A stretch of DNA of 64,000 bases from JADJYF01 sp965278995 (GCA_965278995.1 OZ257136.1:5394001-5458000); one strand, 5' to 3'. Positions 53,255 to 63,605 are shown, counted from the first letter of the stretch. Translations and numbers: made by a program. Notes: generated by a model from the letters alone, not told the origin.

Positions 53255-54502
53255 ATGAAGTTCATTCATTGCTCGGATCTGCACATTGACAGTCCCCTTC
53301 GCGGGCTTGAACGATATGAAGGCGCTCCGGTGGAGGCGATGCGCACGGCGCCACGCGAAGCAATGAAAAACATCGTCGAGCTCGCCATCGATAACGAAGT
53401 CGACCTTGTCGCCATCGCCGGTGACATCTTCGATGGCGACTGGCGAGACTTCAATACGGGGCTATTCTTCACCTCCCAGCTCTCGCGGCTCGCCGCAAAG
53501 AACATCCCAGTGGTGTTGATCAAGGGAAACCACGATGCCGCAAGCGAGATCTCGAAATCGCTCCGTATGCCGTCGAATGTTACCGTCTTCAATCATAGAA
53601 AGCCGGAGACAAAATGTTTCGATGATCTTGGCATCGTCGTGCATGGCCAGAGCTTTGCCGATCGCGCCGTACCGGAAGACCTCGCCCAACAGTACCCGGT
53701 TGCGGTTAAGGGACTGTTCAACCTAGCACTCCTACACACGAGCCTTAGTGGGTATGTGCAACACGATACGTACGCGCCAACCACGCTCGACGTTCTGAAA
53801 TCTAAGGGTTACGAATACTGGGCGCTCGGCCATATCCACGCGCGACAAGTTATCTCCGAAATGTCGCCGCGGGTTGTGTACTGCGGGAACAGTCAGGGAC
53901 GCGACGCCCGTGAGCTAGGCCCTAAGGGTTGCGAGCTGGTAACGGTCGAGGGGGAACAGATAACAGCTGAATTCGTTCCGAGCGATGCCGTCCGGTGGGT
54001 TCAGATTGACCTCGACATCACAGGGCTTAACGATTTTGACGCACTTCTCGACGCAGCCCAGAAAAGTCTCCTTTGCGTCGTGGGCGGCGCCGGAGGACGT
54101 GTCCTCGCTGCGCGGATTCACCTTACTGGTATCGGCAAAGTGCATTCCACGCTCGTTTCGGCCCCCGAGACCGTCGTTGCAGAGCTTCGCAATATGGCGA
54201 TCGAGTGCAGCGACGGCAATGCGTGGGTAGAGAAGATCAAGCAGGACACAGGGCCGGTTTACGATCGCAATACCCTTAAATTGCGGGACGATCCCATTGG
54301 CGAGCTCGTGCGTCTTGCGACGCACCTCGAGACCGCGCCGGGCGAGCTTCAGATACTCGCAAATACGTCTATTGGGCCGCTCCTTGAGAAATTGCCGCTC
54401 GAAGTTCGACAAGAGCTTAAATTGGGTGATATCGACCAGTTGAAAGCGGTGCTTCGGGACGCAGAGGCGCAGGTTCTGGGTCGTCTGAGGAGCCCTGAAT
54501 GA
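53255..54502 (+). CDS. SbcD/YhaO-like metallophosphoesterase nuclease
   Basis: 415 residues. Calcineurin-like phosphoesterase motifs: SDLHID (Asp 8, His 10), AGDIFDGD, LIKGNHDAASE, LHTSLSGY and GHIHARQV, all five metal-binding blocks intact. The C-terminal part (residues about 230-415) is helical as in SbcD/Mre11 capping domains. It overlaps the SbcC/YhaN-like gene by 4 bp (ATGA), the usual pairing. The complex is expected to open and cut DNA ends or hairpins. Confidence 0.9.
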   Translation: MKFIHCSDLHIDSPLRGLERYEGAPVEAMRTAPREAMKNIVELAIDNEVDLVAIAGDIFDGDWRDFNTGLFFTSQLSRLAAKNIPVVLIKGNHDAASEISKSLRMPSNVTVFNHRKPETKCFDDLGIVVHGQSFADRAVPEDLAQQYPVAVKGLFNLALLHTSLSGYVQHDTYAPTTLDVLKSKGYEYWALGHIHARQVISEMSPRVVYCGNSQGRDARELGPKGCELVTVEGEQITAEFVPSDAVRWVQIDLDITGLNDFDALLDAAQKSLLCVVGGAGGRVLAARIHLTGIGKVHSTLVSAPETVVAELRNMAIECSDGNAWVEKIKQDTGPVYDRNTLKLRDDPIGELVRLATHLETAPGELQILANTSIGPLLEKLPLEVRQELKLGDIDQLKAVLRDAEAQVLGRLRSPE

Positions 54503-57500
54503 AATTTGCGACGCTTCACCTTCGCGCCTACGGACTGTTCACAGGAACCGTCCTCGATCTAGAGGTTGGCGGCGCCGGCCTTCAGATCGTTTTCGGCGTG
54601 AATGAGGCCGGCAAATCGTCCGCATTACGTGGAGTACACGCCTTTCTATTCGGTATTCACCCGCGTACGCCCGACAATTTCGTGCACGAAAATACGGCGC
54701 TACGTGTGGGAGCGGTGCTCGTGGGCGACGATGGAAAGCGTCATGCGCTGATGCGTCGCAAAGGGAACAAGGCCGTCCTATTCGAGTTCGACGAGAAGAG
54801 CGGTGAGGAACGAAGCGATCATCCGGTAGACCAGGACCGAATCGTACAGCTCATTCCAGGGGTAGACGAAGAACTATTCCGGATGCTCTTTGGCCTAAGT
54901 CACGAGGCTCTTCGCGAAGGCGGAAGAGCGCTACTCAAGGGGGAAGGAGATCTCGGGACCACGCTTTTCGCCGCCGGCGCTGGACTTAGTGACGTCAAGG
55001 GCATTCTCCAGGCCCTCGATGCCAAAGCGCGTGAACTCTTCTTGTCGGGTGGAAAGACACCGAAGATCAACACGGAAATTCGCGAACATGAAATCAACCG
55101 CAAGGAATCTCGCGAAGCGCTTGTGCGCCCACAAGCTTGGAAAGAGCTTGAGGTAAAGCTTCTGTCGGCCCGCGCAGAAGTCGACAAGCTAGAATCCCAA
55201 CACCAGCAGCTGCACGCTACTCGAGCGAAGAAGCAACGTCTTCGGGATTTGCGACCGCAGGCCATGCAAAGGCACAACCTCGTCCAGCTGCTCGACGAAT
55301 TGAAAGATGTGGTAAAGCTTCCGGAGGATGCGCGTGCGAACGTAGCGACCGCGCGGGAGCGCGCCGGAAATGCAAGGCAACAAATCGCTGAAGCCGAAGA
55401 GGGAGCAGAGAGTAAACAGAATATCCTTGCGACCATCATTGTGAGCAAGTCCTACCTCGATCTGGCAACGAGCATTGAGGCGCAGCATCATGCTGCCGCG
55501 GCCGCGCGCGAAGGGCATCAGAAGCTTGTCGCCCTGACCGCCACGTTTTCGGAGAAGCAAAAGGAAGTCGCAAGGCTTCTCGCGGATCTTGCGCCTGGTA
55601 CAAAGATCGAAACTGCGGACGCGCTTCTTCCGAGTCCGGCCGCCACGTCGCGCCTCAAGTCCTTTGTGCGTCAGCTCAACCAGGTCACTCCTGCCCGAGA
55701 TGCCTCCGAGCGAGCTGGAGAAAAGGCGACCGCGCAGTTGCAAGCAGCCGATACCGTACTGAAGGGAATTGTCTCGCCAGGCGACTTGTCTGGCCTTGAA
55801 GCCGCAGTCGAAGCTATACAGCGGGGGGGTGACCCCGAGCGTTCGCTCAACACCATCGCAGCGAAGGTCAAATCTATTGAGGACGAAGTACGGCGACGCT
55901 GCGCTGCACTTGAGCACGACGAATCGATGCTCGTGTCATTACCCCTTCCTCAGAAGGCTTCCGTCGAGCAGTTCAAGAAGACCCTTCAAGGGTTCGAAGC
56001 GAAGGATGCCGCTCTCGAAGCGGACGCGAAGAAACTGCGCAACGACATGGCGCAACGCGAAAGCGATATTAGGCAGCTCGAGGCAACTGGTAACGTCGTC
56101 ACTGCGGAAACTCTCGGTGCGGCGCGAAAAGTTCGGGACCAGATCTGGGAAGGGGTCCGAGACGCCTATGTAGAGCGTTCAAGACCCGTTCCGGAAGTTA
56201 AGAAAGATCTCGCTCTGGATCGCGAGCTTCCGGAAGCGTACGAGCGGCAAGTCTGGGCCACCGACGACCAGGCTGACCTGTTTCATGCCGATACGGAGCG
56301 AGCAACGAAGTACGCGGGCCATAAGGACCGCATCAAGACCATGGCGATCGAGCTTGTTCGAGTTGCTGAAGAGAAAGCGGTGCTCGCCTCGGCTAGGGAG
56401 ACGGACGCGAGGGCCTGGTCGCAAGTGCTCAAGTCGCTGAAGCTGCCTGATCGAGGACCGGAGGCGCTCCTCGAATGGCTGCGAGACCATGAGCAGGCGA
56501 TGAAGCGGATCGGCGACCGGGACGCGGCGGTAGCTGAGCTTCGGGCGATCGAGGCAGCGATCGCCACGGGACGAGAAACACTCAATGCCGCGTACGCTCA
56601 AGCCTCGATCGCGGTACCCGACATCCCGACGCTCGCTGCGTTCCTTGTGCATGCGCGAGCGCAGCTTAAGGCGGCGCAAGACCGCGTGGCGAAGATCGAC
56701 GCGCTTCAAAAGGAAAAGAAAGACGCAGAACGGGACTTTGCGGCCGCGTGCGCCGAAGTCACGAAGTTCGATGCCCGTATCGAAAAACTCACGAAGGATG
56801 CAGCGACAGATAGGAATGCGCTTTCACTGCCTACAACGACGACCATTGATGAGATTGAAGCGCACTTGGACCAACTGGCGCAGCTCGACAATGCGCTGCG
56901 GGATGCGCGTGAGACCCAAGCAAGCATCAATGTTTCGGAATCCGTTTGGAACAGGTTCGTGCAGGGTATGCAGGAACTTGCGAAGCAGCTTGGCGTCGAA
57001 TCGCCCGAGCAGTCGGAGCAACTTCTAGCGCTTGCAAAGAAGCTCTACGATATATTGGGCGCCAACCGAAAGGCCGAATCACGTCGGGCATCACTCGACA
57101 CGGCGATTGCCATCGACAAGCAGAACATGCGAAGCGAAACATCCAAGTTGGAGGCGGCCGAGAAGACGGTGAGCGACTTCGTCACGCTTGCGAAATGCAA
57201 GGCGGCGAACGCTCTGGAAGCGGCTATCGTCGCCTCCGAGAGGCTCCGAGAGGCCGAGCGCGACCTGCAGACCCTTGATGCTGGACTACGTCAGTTCTCA
57301 AAGGAGGAGCGCGAAGACCTCCTTCAGGCTGCTGTCGCCGAGGACCCCGACGCTTTGCAGGCAGAGCTGAACCGGATGAGTGCGGCGATCGAGGATCTCG
57401 AGCCGCAGATCAAGGATGCGCAGGCGGTGACGACACGAGCGAAGAGCGAGCTGGATAAGATTGATGGGGCCGCGCTCGCCGTGACCGCCCGTGAAACGAT

Positions 57501-58035
57501 GGAACACCATGCTGCGGCGATTCAACGTGATGCCGGCGAATATGTCCGCACACGGATTGCGCACTCGTTGCTCGGCATGGCGATTCGAACATATCAGGAC
57601 CGTAGCCAGGGACCTCTGGTTACGCGCACATCAGCCTGGTTCTCATTCATTACGGAGACCCGATACACGCGCTTGGTGGTCGATTACGACGGCGACGACC
57701 GGGTCATGCTCGCTGAGCGGGCCGATGGGAGGCAGCTCGGAATGACCGAATTAAGCGAAGGGACTGCAGACCAACTCTATCTCGCGCTTAGGCTTGCCGC
57801 GATCGAAGGGCGACTTGAATCGTCCTCCTCTGTACCGCTCATCCTCGATGACGCGCTGCTCGCCTTCGACGATCGCCGCGCCGTGGCGGCATTGAAGGCA
57901 CTCGCCAGACTCGCCAAAGACAACCAGGTCATTCTCTTTACCCACCATGCCCACATCATCGAGCTCGCGCGACGAGAGCTCCGGGCCGACGAGTACGGCA
58001 CGCACGAGCTCAAGCTCGCGGCGCTTCCGTCTTGA
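54499..58035 (+). CDS. SbcC/YhaN-like SMC-type AAA ATPase
   Basis: 1178 residues. N-terminal FATLHLRAYGLFTGTVLDLE and Walker A FGVNEAGKSSALRG (residues about 33-46), with GRALLKGEGDLGTTLFAAGA as seen in YhaN. Long coiled coils (about 200-1020) rich in E/K/A/L. C-terminal ABC signature TELSEGTADQLYLALRLAAI, Walker B VPLILDDALLAFD, and H-loop ILFTHHAH. It lacks a clear CxxC zinc hook, which fits YhaN rather than SbcC. Partner of the YhaO-like nuclease encoded just before. Confidence 0.9.
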   Translation: MKFATLHLRAYGLFTGTVLDLEVGGAGLQIVFGVNEAGKSSALRGVHAFLFGIHPRTPDNFVHENTALRVGAVLVGDDGKRHALMRRKGNKAVLFEFDEKSGEERSDHPVDQDRIVQLIPGVDEELFRMLFGLSHEALREGGRALLKGEGDLGTTLFAAGAGLSDVKGILQALDAKARELFLSGGKTPKINTEIREHEINRKESREALVRPQAWKELEVKLLSARAEVDKLESQHQQLHATRAKKQRLRDLRPQAMQRHNLVQLLDELKDVVKLPEDARANVATARERAGNARQQIAEAEEGAESKQNILATIIVSKSYLDLATSIEAQHHAAAAAREGHQKLVALTATFSEKQKEVARLLADLAPGTKIETADALLPSPAATSRLKSFVRQLNQVTPARDASERAGEKATAQLQAADTVLKGIVSPGDLSGLEAAVEAIQRGGDPERSLNTIAAKVKSIEDEVRRRCAALEHDESMLVSLPLPQKASVEQFKKTLQGFEAKDAALEADAKKLRNDMAQRESDIRQLEATGNVVTAETLGAARKVRDQIWEGVRDAYVERSRPVPEVKKDLALDRELPEAYERQVWATDDQADLFHADTERATKYAGHKDRIKTMAIELVRVAEEKAVLASARETDARAWSQVLKSLKLPDRGPEALLEWLRDHEQAMKRIGDRDAAVAELRAIEAAIATGRETLNAAYAQASIAVPDIPTLAAFLVHARAQLKAAQDRVAKIDALQKEKKDAERDFAAACAEVTKFDARIEKLTKDAATDRNALSLPTTTTIDEIEAHLDQLAQLDNALRDARETQASINVSESVWNRFVQGMQELAKQLGVESPEQSEQLLALAKKLYDILGANRKAESRRASLDTAIAIDKQNMRSETSKLEAAEKTVSDFVTLAKCKAANALEAAIVASERLREAERDLQTLDAGLRQFSKEEREDLLQAAVAEDPDALQAELNRMSAAIEDLEPQIKDAQAVTTRAKSELDKIDGAALAVTARETMEHHAAAIQRDAGEYVRTRIAHSLLGMAIRTYQDRSQGPLVTRTSAWFSFITETRYTRLVVDYDGDDRVMLAERADGRQLGMTELSEGTADQLYLALRLAAIEGRLESSSSVPLILDDALLAFDDRRAVAALKALARLAKDNQVILFTHHAHIIELARRELRADEYGTHELKLAALPS

Positions 58036-58098
58036 CCGTAATCTGCCGACGCTGCGTGGGTCGGCGTACGGTTTGAACAATTGCAGCGCGTGGATTAA

Positions 58099-61000
58099 AT
58101 GCCGATCGCCAATTTTCAAGCGAAGGTCCTGAGGCGCGTTCAGCGGGCTGATGATTACAAGATCTATTGTGCCGCGCTGGAATGGGATCTGGAAGATCCA
58201 ATCGTCCTCGACAAGCGCGAGGATTTTAAGTCTGAGCTGAGCTGGAAGGACCGACTCGAACCGTACCATCATCAAGTCACAAATCTCATAACATTCTGTC
58301 GACGACTTCCTGTCACGCTCATTGCAGACGACGTTGGCCTAGGCAAGACAATCAGTGCCGGTCTGATAATTAGTGAGCTTGTTGCTCGTTCTCGCATTTC
58401 AAGAATCCTCGTGGTTTGCCCCAAGCTTCTTGGACCGCAGTGGAAGGAGGAGCTTGAAAGCAAGTTCGATATCCCTGCCGAAATCGCCATAGGCCGTGAG
58501 CTGTTGGAGGCAGAACCAGACGAGACAGGTGTCGTAATTACCACGTACAACACAGCCCGGTTGTACTTGGATGACATTCCGATCGATAGGTTTCAGATGC
58601 TGGTCCTAGATGAAGCGCACAAGCTGCGCAATCTATACGGCGTAGAAAATCCACCTCAGGTGGCAAAGAAATTTCGAGCCGCGCTTGAGGCTCGACGCTT
58701 TCGGTTCGTCCTCATGCTGACAGCGACGCCGATCCACAATCGGCTCTGGGATCTGTATTCCTTGGTGGATCTCCTGACAGTAGCAAGAGGGCATCAGAAC
58801 CCGTTCGGTAGTCCGGGAATGTTCGCCCGCAGGTTTATTGCAGATAGCCGCGGGGAGGCTCGACGCCTCAAGCTTGAGGCAAAGGACGAATTTCGGTCCA
58901 TCGTGTATGGGTACATGTCGCGTGTGCGTCGCGGAGACGCCCAACTGTACTTTCCGGATCGCGTGGTGCAGATGCACCGGGTAGACCCTACCCCTGGTGA
59001 GCTGGCATTAATACGCGCGATAGCGGGACCGATACAGAATCTCAACCGACTTGCCCAGATTTCCATACTCCAAGCGCTCACAAGTAGTCCGCACGCACTG
59101 ATGGCTCAGTTGAACAACATGGCACGCAATGGAACAGTGCCGCCCGAGCTTGCGTCCACCGTCCGAGGCATTGTTAGCTCGATGCCGCATAGCGCCAAAC
59201 TTGTGGGGTTAGCGGCCCTCATCGAAAAGTTGAAGCAGGAAAATCCTACTCGTTGGCGGCTGGTGGTATTCACGACGCGCCGCGAAACGCAAACGACTAT
59301 AGAAGCGTATTTGGAATCTCAAGATCTGAAAGTTGGCCTCATTAATGGCGATTCGGGGCAGCGCAATCAGGAGACTATTGCGCGCTTCCGCAATAGTCCG
59401 CCAGACATACGCGTAATCGTTTCCACGGAAGCTGGTTCAGAGGGCGTAAATCTTCAGGTCGCCAATGTTCTTGTGAACTTTGACTTGCCTTGGAACCCAA
59501 TGATCGTTGAGCAGCGGATTGGGCGGGTGCAACGCCTCGCATCAGAACACGCAAGCGTTGCAATATTTAATGTGATGCTTCGCGGAACCTTTGAGGAGTA
59601 CATAGTTGGACGCTTGATGGAAAAGCTTCAGCTAGCGTCACATGCCATTGGCGATATAGAGGCTTTGCTGGAAGCTTCGGGCGTGGATTCGGATGACGAT
59701 GGGCCCGGAAGTTTCGATGAGCAACTCCGAAAACTCGTGGTAGCGGCCCTCGCCGGTCAAGACGTGGCGGCGGCTACCCAAAAAGCAATGGAAAGCATTG
59801 AAAACGCAAAGAAGACACTCGAAATCGAATCGGCAACAATTGATGAGACTATTGGCCGGATGGACGGTGCCGAATACGTGGGCCCGCGCACTCCTTCATT
59901 GCCACCCGTGGTTCGCTCGATGCCGGCGAAGGAATTCGCGCTCGCGGCATTGGGCTGTTTGGGGGCAATGGTAACTCGGCAGGAAGACGAGTCGTATTTG
60001 ATTGAGCAAAGTAACAATCGACATCGTATCAAGTTTGACGAAACCTGCTCGAATGCGCGGGCCGTTCTGTGCGTGCCAGGGAGCGCCTTTTTCTCACGCA
60101 CAGTCGATCAGGTCGTTGCTACCGCGATACATGACATTAACGACTTAGATCGCGACGTCGTCGAGAAATGCGAAAAAGTGGCGCGTGAGTGGTTGGGCAC
60201 GTTTAGCGCGACGTTCAAGACAGTAGAAGTGCAAAGTGCCCGGCGTCATTTTTGTGGCACGGTGGTTCTGCGTGTGCGGGCAACGGTAGCACATGACAGC
60301 TATGAGCGCTTGGTCGAAGTGGAATGTCCTCCAGATCGCCACGTATCGCTTAGTTCGCGCGCTGCGTTGTCGCCACTGCCTTCTGTTGTTCAGGAGCCTG
60401 GCGATATAGGAATTGATGTGCAGGCCGTTATTCAGTCGGCGACGTTTGATGACGGCATACAAGAATTTTCCAGATTTTACTTTGAGCGACGAGACGAAGA
60501 GGCAAAAGCGGCAGGGGATGATGAGCGAAAGAAAAGGCGGCTGGAGGATGAGTTCACACCCAGGCTTGACATGACCCTTGTGGCGGCCAAGGGCGCTGTG
60601 TCGAGGGTGGTCGATATGGATGTTCAGTACCGTCTCGATTCCGATCATGCCTATACGAACAAACTAACTGTTGTTCCGAACAGTGGCAGATTGAATGACA
60701 TCCCCGAGATGGCCACCTGTACGCTTACGGGAAAGCGTGTGCCGGTTAGTTGTTTGGGGTCTTGCGCCATCTCAAAATCAGCGGTTCTCAGTCATTGCCT
60801 TGCCTCATCGGAAATTAGTTCGCGGCAAGCACGCCCTGAGTATGTGGTGACCTGTAGCTTGAGCGGCAAGAGGGTACTTTCTGATGAGGCGGCAATTTCG
60901 GATGCCACTGGACGGTTAGTCTCACTGGCGCTGCTTTTCACGTCGGCGATCAGTGGTAAGCACGCCGAATCAGATTACATGGGGAGGTGCAAGTTTACGG

Positions 61001-61968
61001 GCGCCGAGGTCTTGCGGAGCGAACTCGCGGCCAGCGGCATTTCGGGCCAGCAGTACCGCAGCGACGAACAAATGCGCTCGGCCGTTTCGGGAAAGACAGG
61101 GCACAAATCAGAGTTCGTTCAATGTCACGTCACCAATCAAGCTCTTGCACTTAGCGAGGCAGAAAAGTGCGAGGTAAGTAGACATTACGTTGCGCCCGGC
61201 GTGCTGGAGGTGTGCAGCGCCACTGGTAAACATGTACTCCCGTCGTTGCTCGCATCGTGCGCGGTTACCGGCCAGCGCGTGCTTTCCAATGTTCTCGAGT
61301 CATGTGCACTAACGGGGAAGCGTGTACTTACAGCGCTCTTGGAGGTCTGCGCTGTAACCGGGAAGCGCGTTCTTTCCACTGAACTCCGCGAGTGCAAACT
61401 TACCCACAAGCGTGTCGTGCCATCCGAAGTGGAGCGATGCGCAGTGACTGGGAAACTCGTGCTGAAGAGCTTGCTCGTAACCAGTAGTATCAGCGGGGCT
61501 AAGCTATTGGAGGAGTCCGCAGTTCGGTCTGCCACCGGACAGTTTTGTCTGCCCTTAGAAGCTAAGGCCTGTGCTTGGTCCGGTAGGCAGTTTCATCTAG
61601 ATGATCTGCGGGTATGCGGACTCACCAGGTTACCGGTCAGATTTCCATTCGCTGGGGATGCTGGCAATCCCCGATTGCAACCGCTCAGTGAGTTGTTAGA
61701 TGGCCTTCGAAGAAGTGCCGATCAGCCCCAACTGTGGCACTCGATCGAGCAGAAATCGGTTTCAGCTATGGGGGGAGGAAAGTGCAGAGTCGAAGCTGCG
61801 ATTTTGTCCCCAGATGGCGAGAACCTTGCGGTGGCTATGGAAGTGCGAACTTTGCTGGGCTTTCGGTTGACCCACGGGGGGTTCGTGTTCAATATTAAGG
61901 ACAAGGCCGTAGTTGGTCGAAGTGTGCGGGGGAAGCGCGGCGTAGGAGGCTGGGTCCAAATTAGTTGA
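58099..61968 (+). CDS. SNF2/RapA-like helicase with C-terminal array of 15-residue repeats
   Basis: 1289 residues. Helicase core (about 50-560): motif I DDVGLGKTISAGLI, motif II DEAHKLRN, motif III LTATPIHNRLWDLYSLVDLL, then VIVSTEAGSEGVNLQ and WNPMIVEQRIGRVQRL in the second RecA domain, as in RapA and DISARM-type enzymes. Residues about 874-1184 are about 21 tandem units of 15 residues with consensus C-x-hydrophobic-T/S-G-K-x-V-L-x-S-x-L-x-x, for example CAVTGQRVLSNVLES followed by CALTGKRVLTALLEV. It starts 63 bp after the YhaN-like gene, in the same direction. The repeats are unknown to me. Confidence 0.88.
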   Translation: MPIANFQAKVLRRVQRADDYKIYCAALEWDLEDPIVLDKREDFKSELSWKDRLEPYHHQVTNLITFCRRLPVTLIADDVGLGKTISAGLIISELVARSRISRILVVCPKLLGPQWKEELESKFDIPAEIAIGRELLEAEPDETGVVITTYNTARLYLDDIPIDRFQMLVLDEAHKLRNLYGVENPPQVAKKFRAALEARRFRFVLMLTATPIHNRLWDLYSLVDLLTVARGHQNPFGSPGMFARRFIADSRGEARRLKLEAKDEFRSIVYGYMSRVRRGDAQLYFPDRVVQMHRVDPTPGELALIRAIAGPIQNLNRLAQISILQALTSSPHALMAQLNNMARNGTVPPELASTVRGIVSSMPHSAKLVGLAALIEKLKQENPTRWRLVVFTTRRETQTTIEAYLESQDLKVGLINGDSGQRNQETIARFRNSPPDIRVIVSTEAGSEGVNLQVANVLVNFDLPWNPMIVEQRIGRVQRLASEHASVAIFNVMLRGTFEEYIVGRLMEKLQLASHAIGDIEALLEASGVDSDDDGPGSFDEQLRKLVVAALAGQDVAAATQKAMESIENAKKTLEIESATIDETIGRMDGAEYVGPRTPSLPPVVRSMPAKEFALAALGCLGAMVTRQEDESYLIEQSNNRHRIKFDETCSNARAVLCVPGSAFFSRTVDQVVATAIHDINDLDRDVVEKCEKVAREWLGTFSATFKTVEVQSARRHFCGTVVLRVRATVAHDSYERLVEVECPPDRHVSLSSRAALSPLPSVVQEPGDIGIDVQAVIQSATFDDGIQEFSRFYFERRDEEAKAAGDDERKKRRLEDEFTPRLDMTLVAAKGAVSRVVDMDVQYRLDSDHAYTNKLTVVPNSGRLNDIPEMATCTLTGKRVPVSCLGSCAISKSAVLSHCLASSEISSRQARPEYVVTCSLSGKRVLSDEAAISDATGRLVSLALLFTSAISGKHAESDYMGRCKFTGAEVLRSELAASGISGQQYRSDEQMRSAVSGKTGHKSEFVQCHVTNQALALSEAEKCEVSRHYVAPGVLEVCSATGKHVLPSLLASCAVTGQRVLSNVLESCALTGKRVLTALLEVCAVTGKRVLSTELRECKLTHKRVVPSEVERCAVTGKLVLKSLLVTSSISGAKLLEESAVRSATGQFCLPLEAKACAWSGRQFHLDDLRVCGLTRLPVRFPFAGDAGNPRLQPLSELLDGLRRSADQPQLWHSIEQKSVSAMGGGKCRVEAAILSPDGENLAVAMEVRTLLGFRLTHGGFVFNIKDKAVVGRSVRGKRGVGGWVQIS

Positions 61969-62192
61969 AACGTCACATTCGACGCGAAATGCAATTAATT
62001 GCGCTTAGAGTCAGGCTAGGGCACGTCCAAGGTTTTTCGCCAGTACCGAGGAGTCATCACGGACGAGATTGGGTGCGAAGTATGAACTGTGCTCATAGCA
62101 AGCTGACGAGGCGAGCCCTAAGATGGGATTCAATCGAGAAATTCTTTCGAAGCTTCCGATACTGATCACGCGTTGGGTAACCCGAGAGTGTC

Positions 62193-62402
62193 ATGTCGAG
62201 TACTGCAGAAAGTTTCAAAATCAACCTCAATCAGAATCTATGGGGGTTGCTTTTAGCTTTCGGATTTCTAGGTATCGCTGAATACTATGAACTCTGCGCT
62301 TTGTTTTGGCTTTCCTTGTTCGTCGCTGTCGTCATGATCGTTTCAGTGACTGCGAGTACGTGGGCCTATACGACCAACTATTGGAAAGACAAAAACAAAT
62401 AA
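62193..62402 (+). CDS. Small membrane protein with two helices
   Basis: 69 residues, with helices LWGLLLAFGFLGIAEYY and LCALFWLSLFVAVVMIVSVTA separated by a short loop, ending in a charged KDKNK. No family recognised. It is read in the same direction as the helicase after a 224-bp gap that holds no other gene, only a 12-bp palindrome GCAATTAATTGC near 61990. Could be an accessory membrane component of the preceding system, or unrelated. Confidence 0.6.
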   Translation: MSSTAESFKINLNQNLWGLLLAFGFLGIAEYYELCALFWLSLFVAVVMIVSVTASTWAYTTNYWKDKNK

Positions 62403-62479
62403 CTATTCCTCTAGGCTGTCGCATGGCTGGTCGCGCTGTCTCGACCGATGTCACCGCAAATACGTCAATTCGGGCGCAT

Positions 62480-63271
62480 TCATTGCTCCCGGATTTTCAA
62501 AGAATGAAGAAATGATGAAATTCGATTTATATCGTATTTATCTTGAGACATCGTCACACCGAGCGTATACAAATTGTCATCTGCGTAGTACTTTCTCAAA
62601 ACTCCTCGGGTTTCCAGGTCGCCGCTTTCAAACTCTACGTGCGCATGGATTCCTGGATATTTCCCTAGGCTAATTTCTTCTGAAGATACGAGCAGCGCTC
62701 CGGGGCTCTTTACTGCCTCCGCAAGAGAGTCACGCAGTAATTGTCGAGCTGAGCGCCCGGCTATCAATTTCGGGTCAGCTCTTGCGTAGGTTAGAACCCA
62801 CGAGGAGCCGTCAGAGGTATTTGCGGAAATCATGTGATATTTGACGCTGTAAGATTCGGTCTGGAGTACTTCTGTTCGAACTTCTGGCTGAGCGGGGAAG
62901 ATTATTGATAGTGGTGGATCCGCCGTGCGGTATTCGAATGTTTTGTCGCTGGAACCGACCTGCCTAGATTCGTCAGCATGCCGAACGTCAATAATGATTC
63001 GTGACGCGAAAGCGAGAAAAAATGCGACGGTAGGCGCGATCACTAAGAATCCCAAAAGCCCCCACAGCAAACCAGACCGTAGAATTTTACGTGCCACCAA
63101 AGCGCAGAGCATCGCTATTCCAAATGCAAGACCGGGGAACGGCGATGAGTATTCAATACCGGAGGTTAGCGGAAGAATCGCAGTCACAAGAGCACCGAAA
63201 ACAGCGACTGCGCAGATCCACAGTAACACTGTCTCCACAACGCCCCCTGGTTGTTTGGTCTGATTAGCCAC
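62480..63271 (-). CDS. Membrane-anchored hypothetical protein
   Basis: 263 residues. Three membrane helices in the first 95 residues (VVETVLLWICAVAVFGALVT, FGIAMLCALVARKILRS, LLWGLLGFLVIAPTVAFFLA). A soluble domain follows (IFPAQPEVRTEVLQTESYSV, SWVLTYARADPKLIAGRSAR, EEISLGKYPGIHAHVEFESG). The latter looks like the PsbP/LpqN-like fold common in bacterial lipoproteins, but this is only an impression. Convergent with the small membrane protein. Last gene before the right attachment repeat. Confidence 0.65.
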   Translation of the reverse strand: MANQTKQPGGVVETVLLWICAVAVFGALVTAILPLTSGIEYSSPFPGLAFGIAMLCALVARKILRSGLLWGLLGFLVIAPTVAFFLAFASRIIIDVRHADESRQVGSSDKTFEYRTADPPLSIIFPAQPEVRTEVLQTESYSVKYHMISANTSDGSSWVLTYARADPKLIAGRSARQLLRDSLAEAVKSPGALLVSSEEISLGKYPGIHAHVEFESGDLETRGVLRKYYADDNLYTLGVTMSQDKYDINRISSFLHSLKIREQ

Positions 63272-63605
63272 GCAAAATTGGATACTGAGTTATTAGTGCT
63301 GCGGCAATTCGCGAATTGATCCAATTGCCAAACCTGGACTTGACCAATGTTAAACCCGGATAATCCCAATGCTGGCAACGATTCACAAGCCTGATTGGCG
63401 AAATCTCCCGCGCGGCACGAGAAAGAATTGCACTAGCGCTAGCGTGTCCGCTAAATGCATCAAACCCGAGATTGTGAATGGCCTGGAAACCGCTTGCGGG
63501 ATATTTGCGGGGATTAGCCGTACACAGTCCTGAATTGCTGAGCATTCCTGCAACGAACGCCCCGGAGAAAGTTACATAACTACAAATAGTTAGAGATTAA
63601 TGTGC
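63272..63605. other. Non-coding right end of the element
   Basis: No recognisable gene. It contains a 10-bp palindrome CTAGCGCTAG (63433-63442) and a hairpin TAACTA-CAAA-TAGTTA (63577-63592) only 14 bp before the attachment repeat. These may be recombinase accessory sites or a weak terminator. Confidence 0.4.

Noticed and set aside
61189..61535. 116-residue minus-strand frame in the helicase repeat region
   Set aside because: Periodic only because it is antisense to the 15-residue repeats; no independent evidence.
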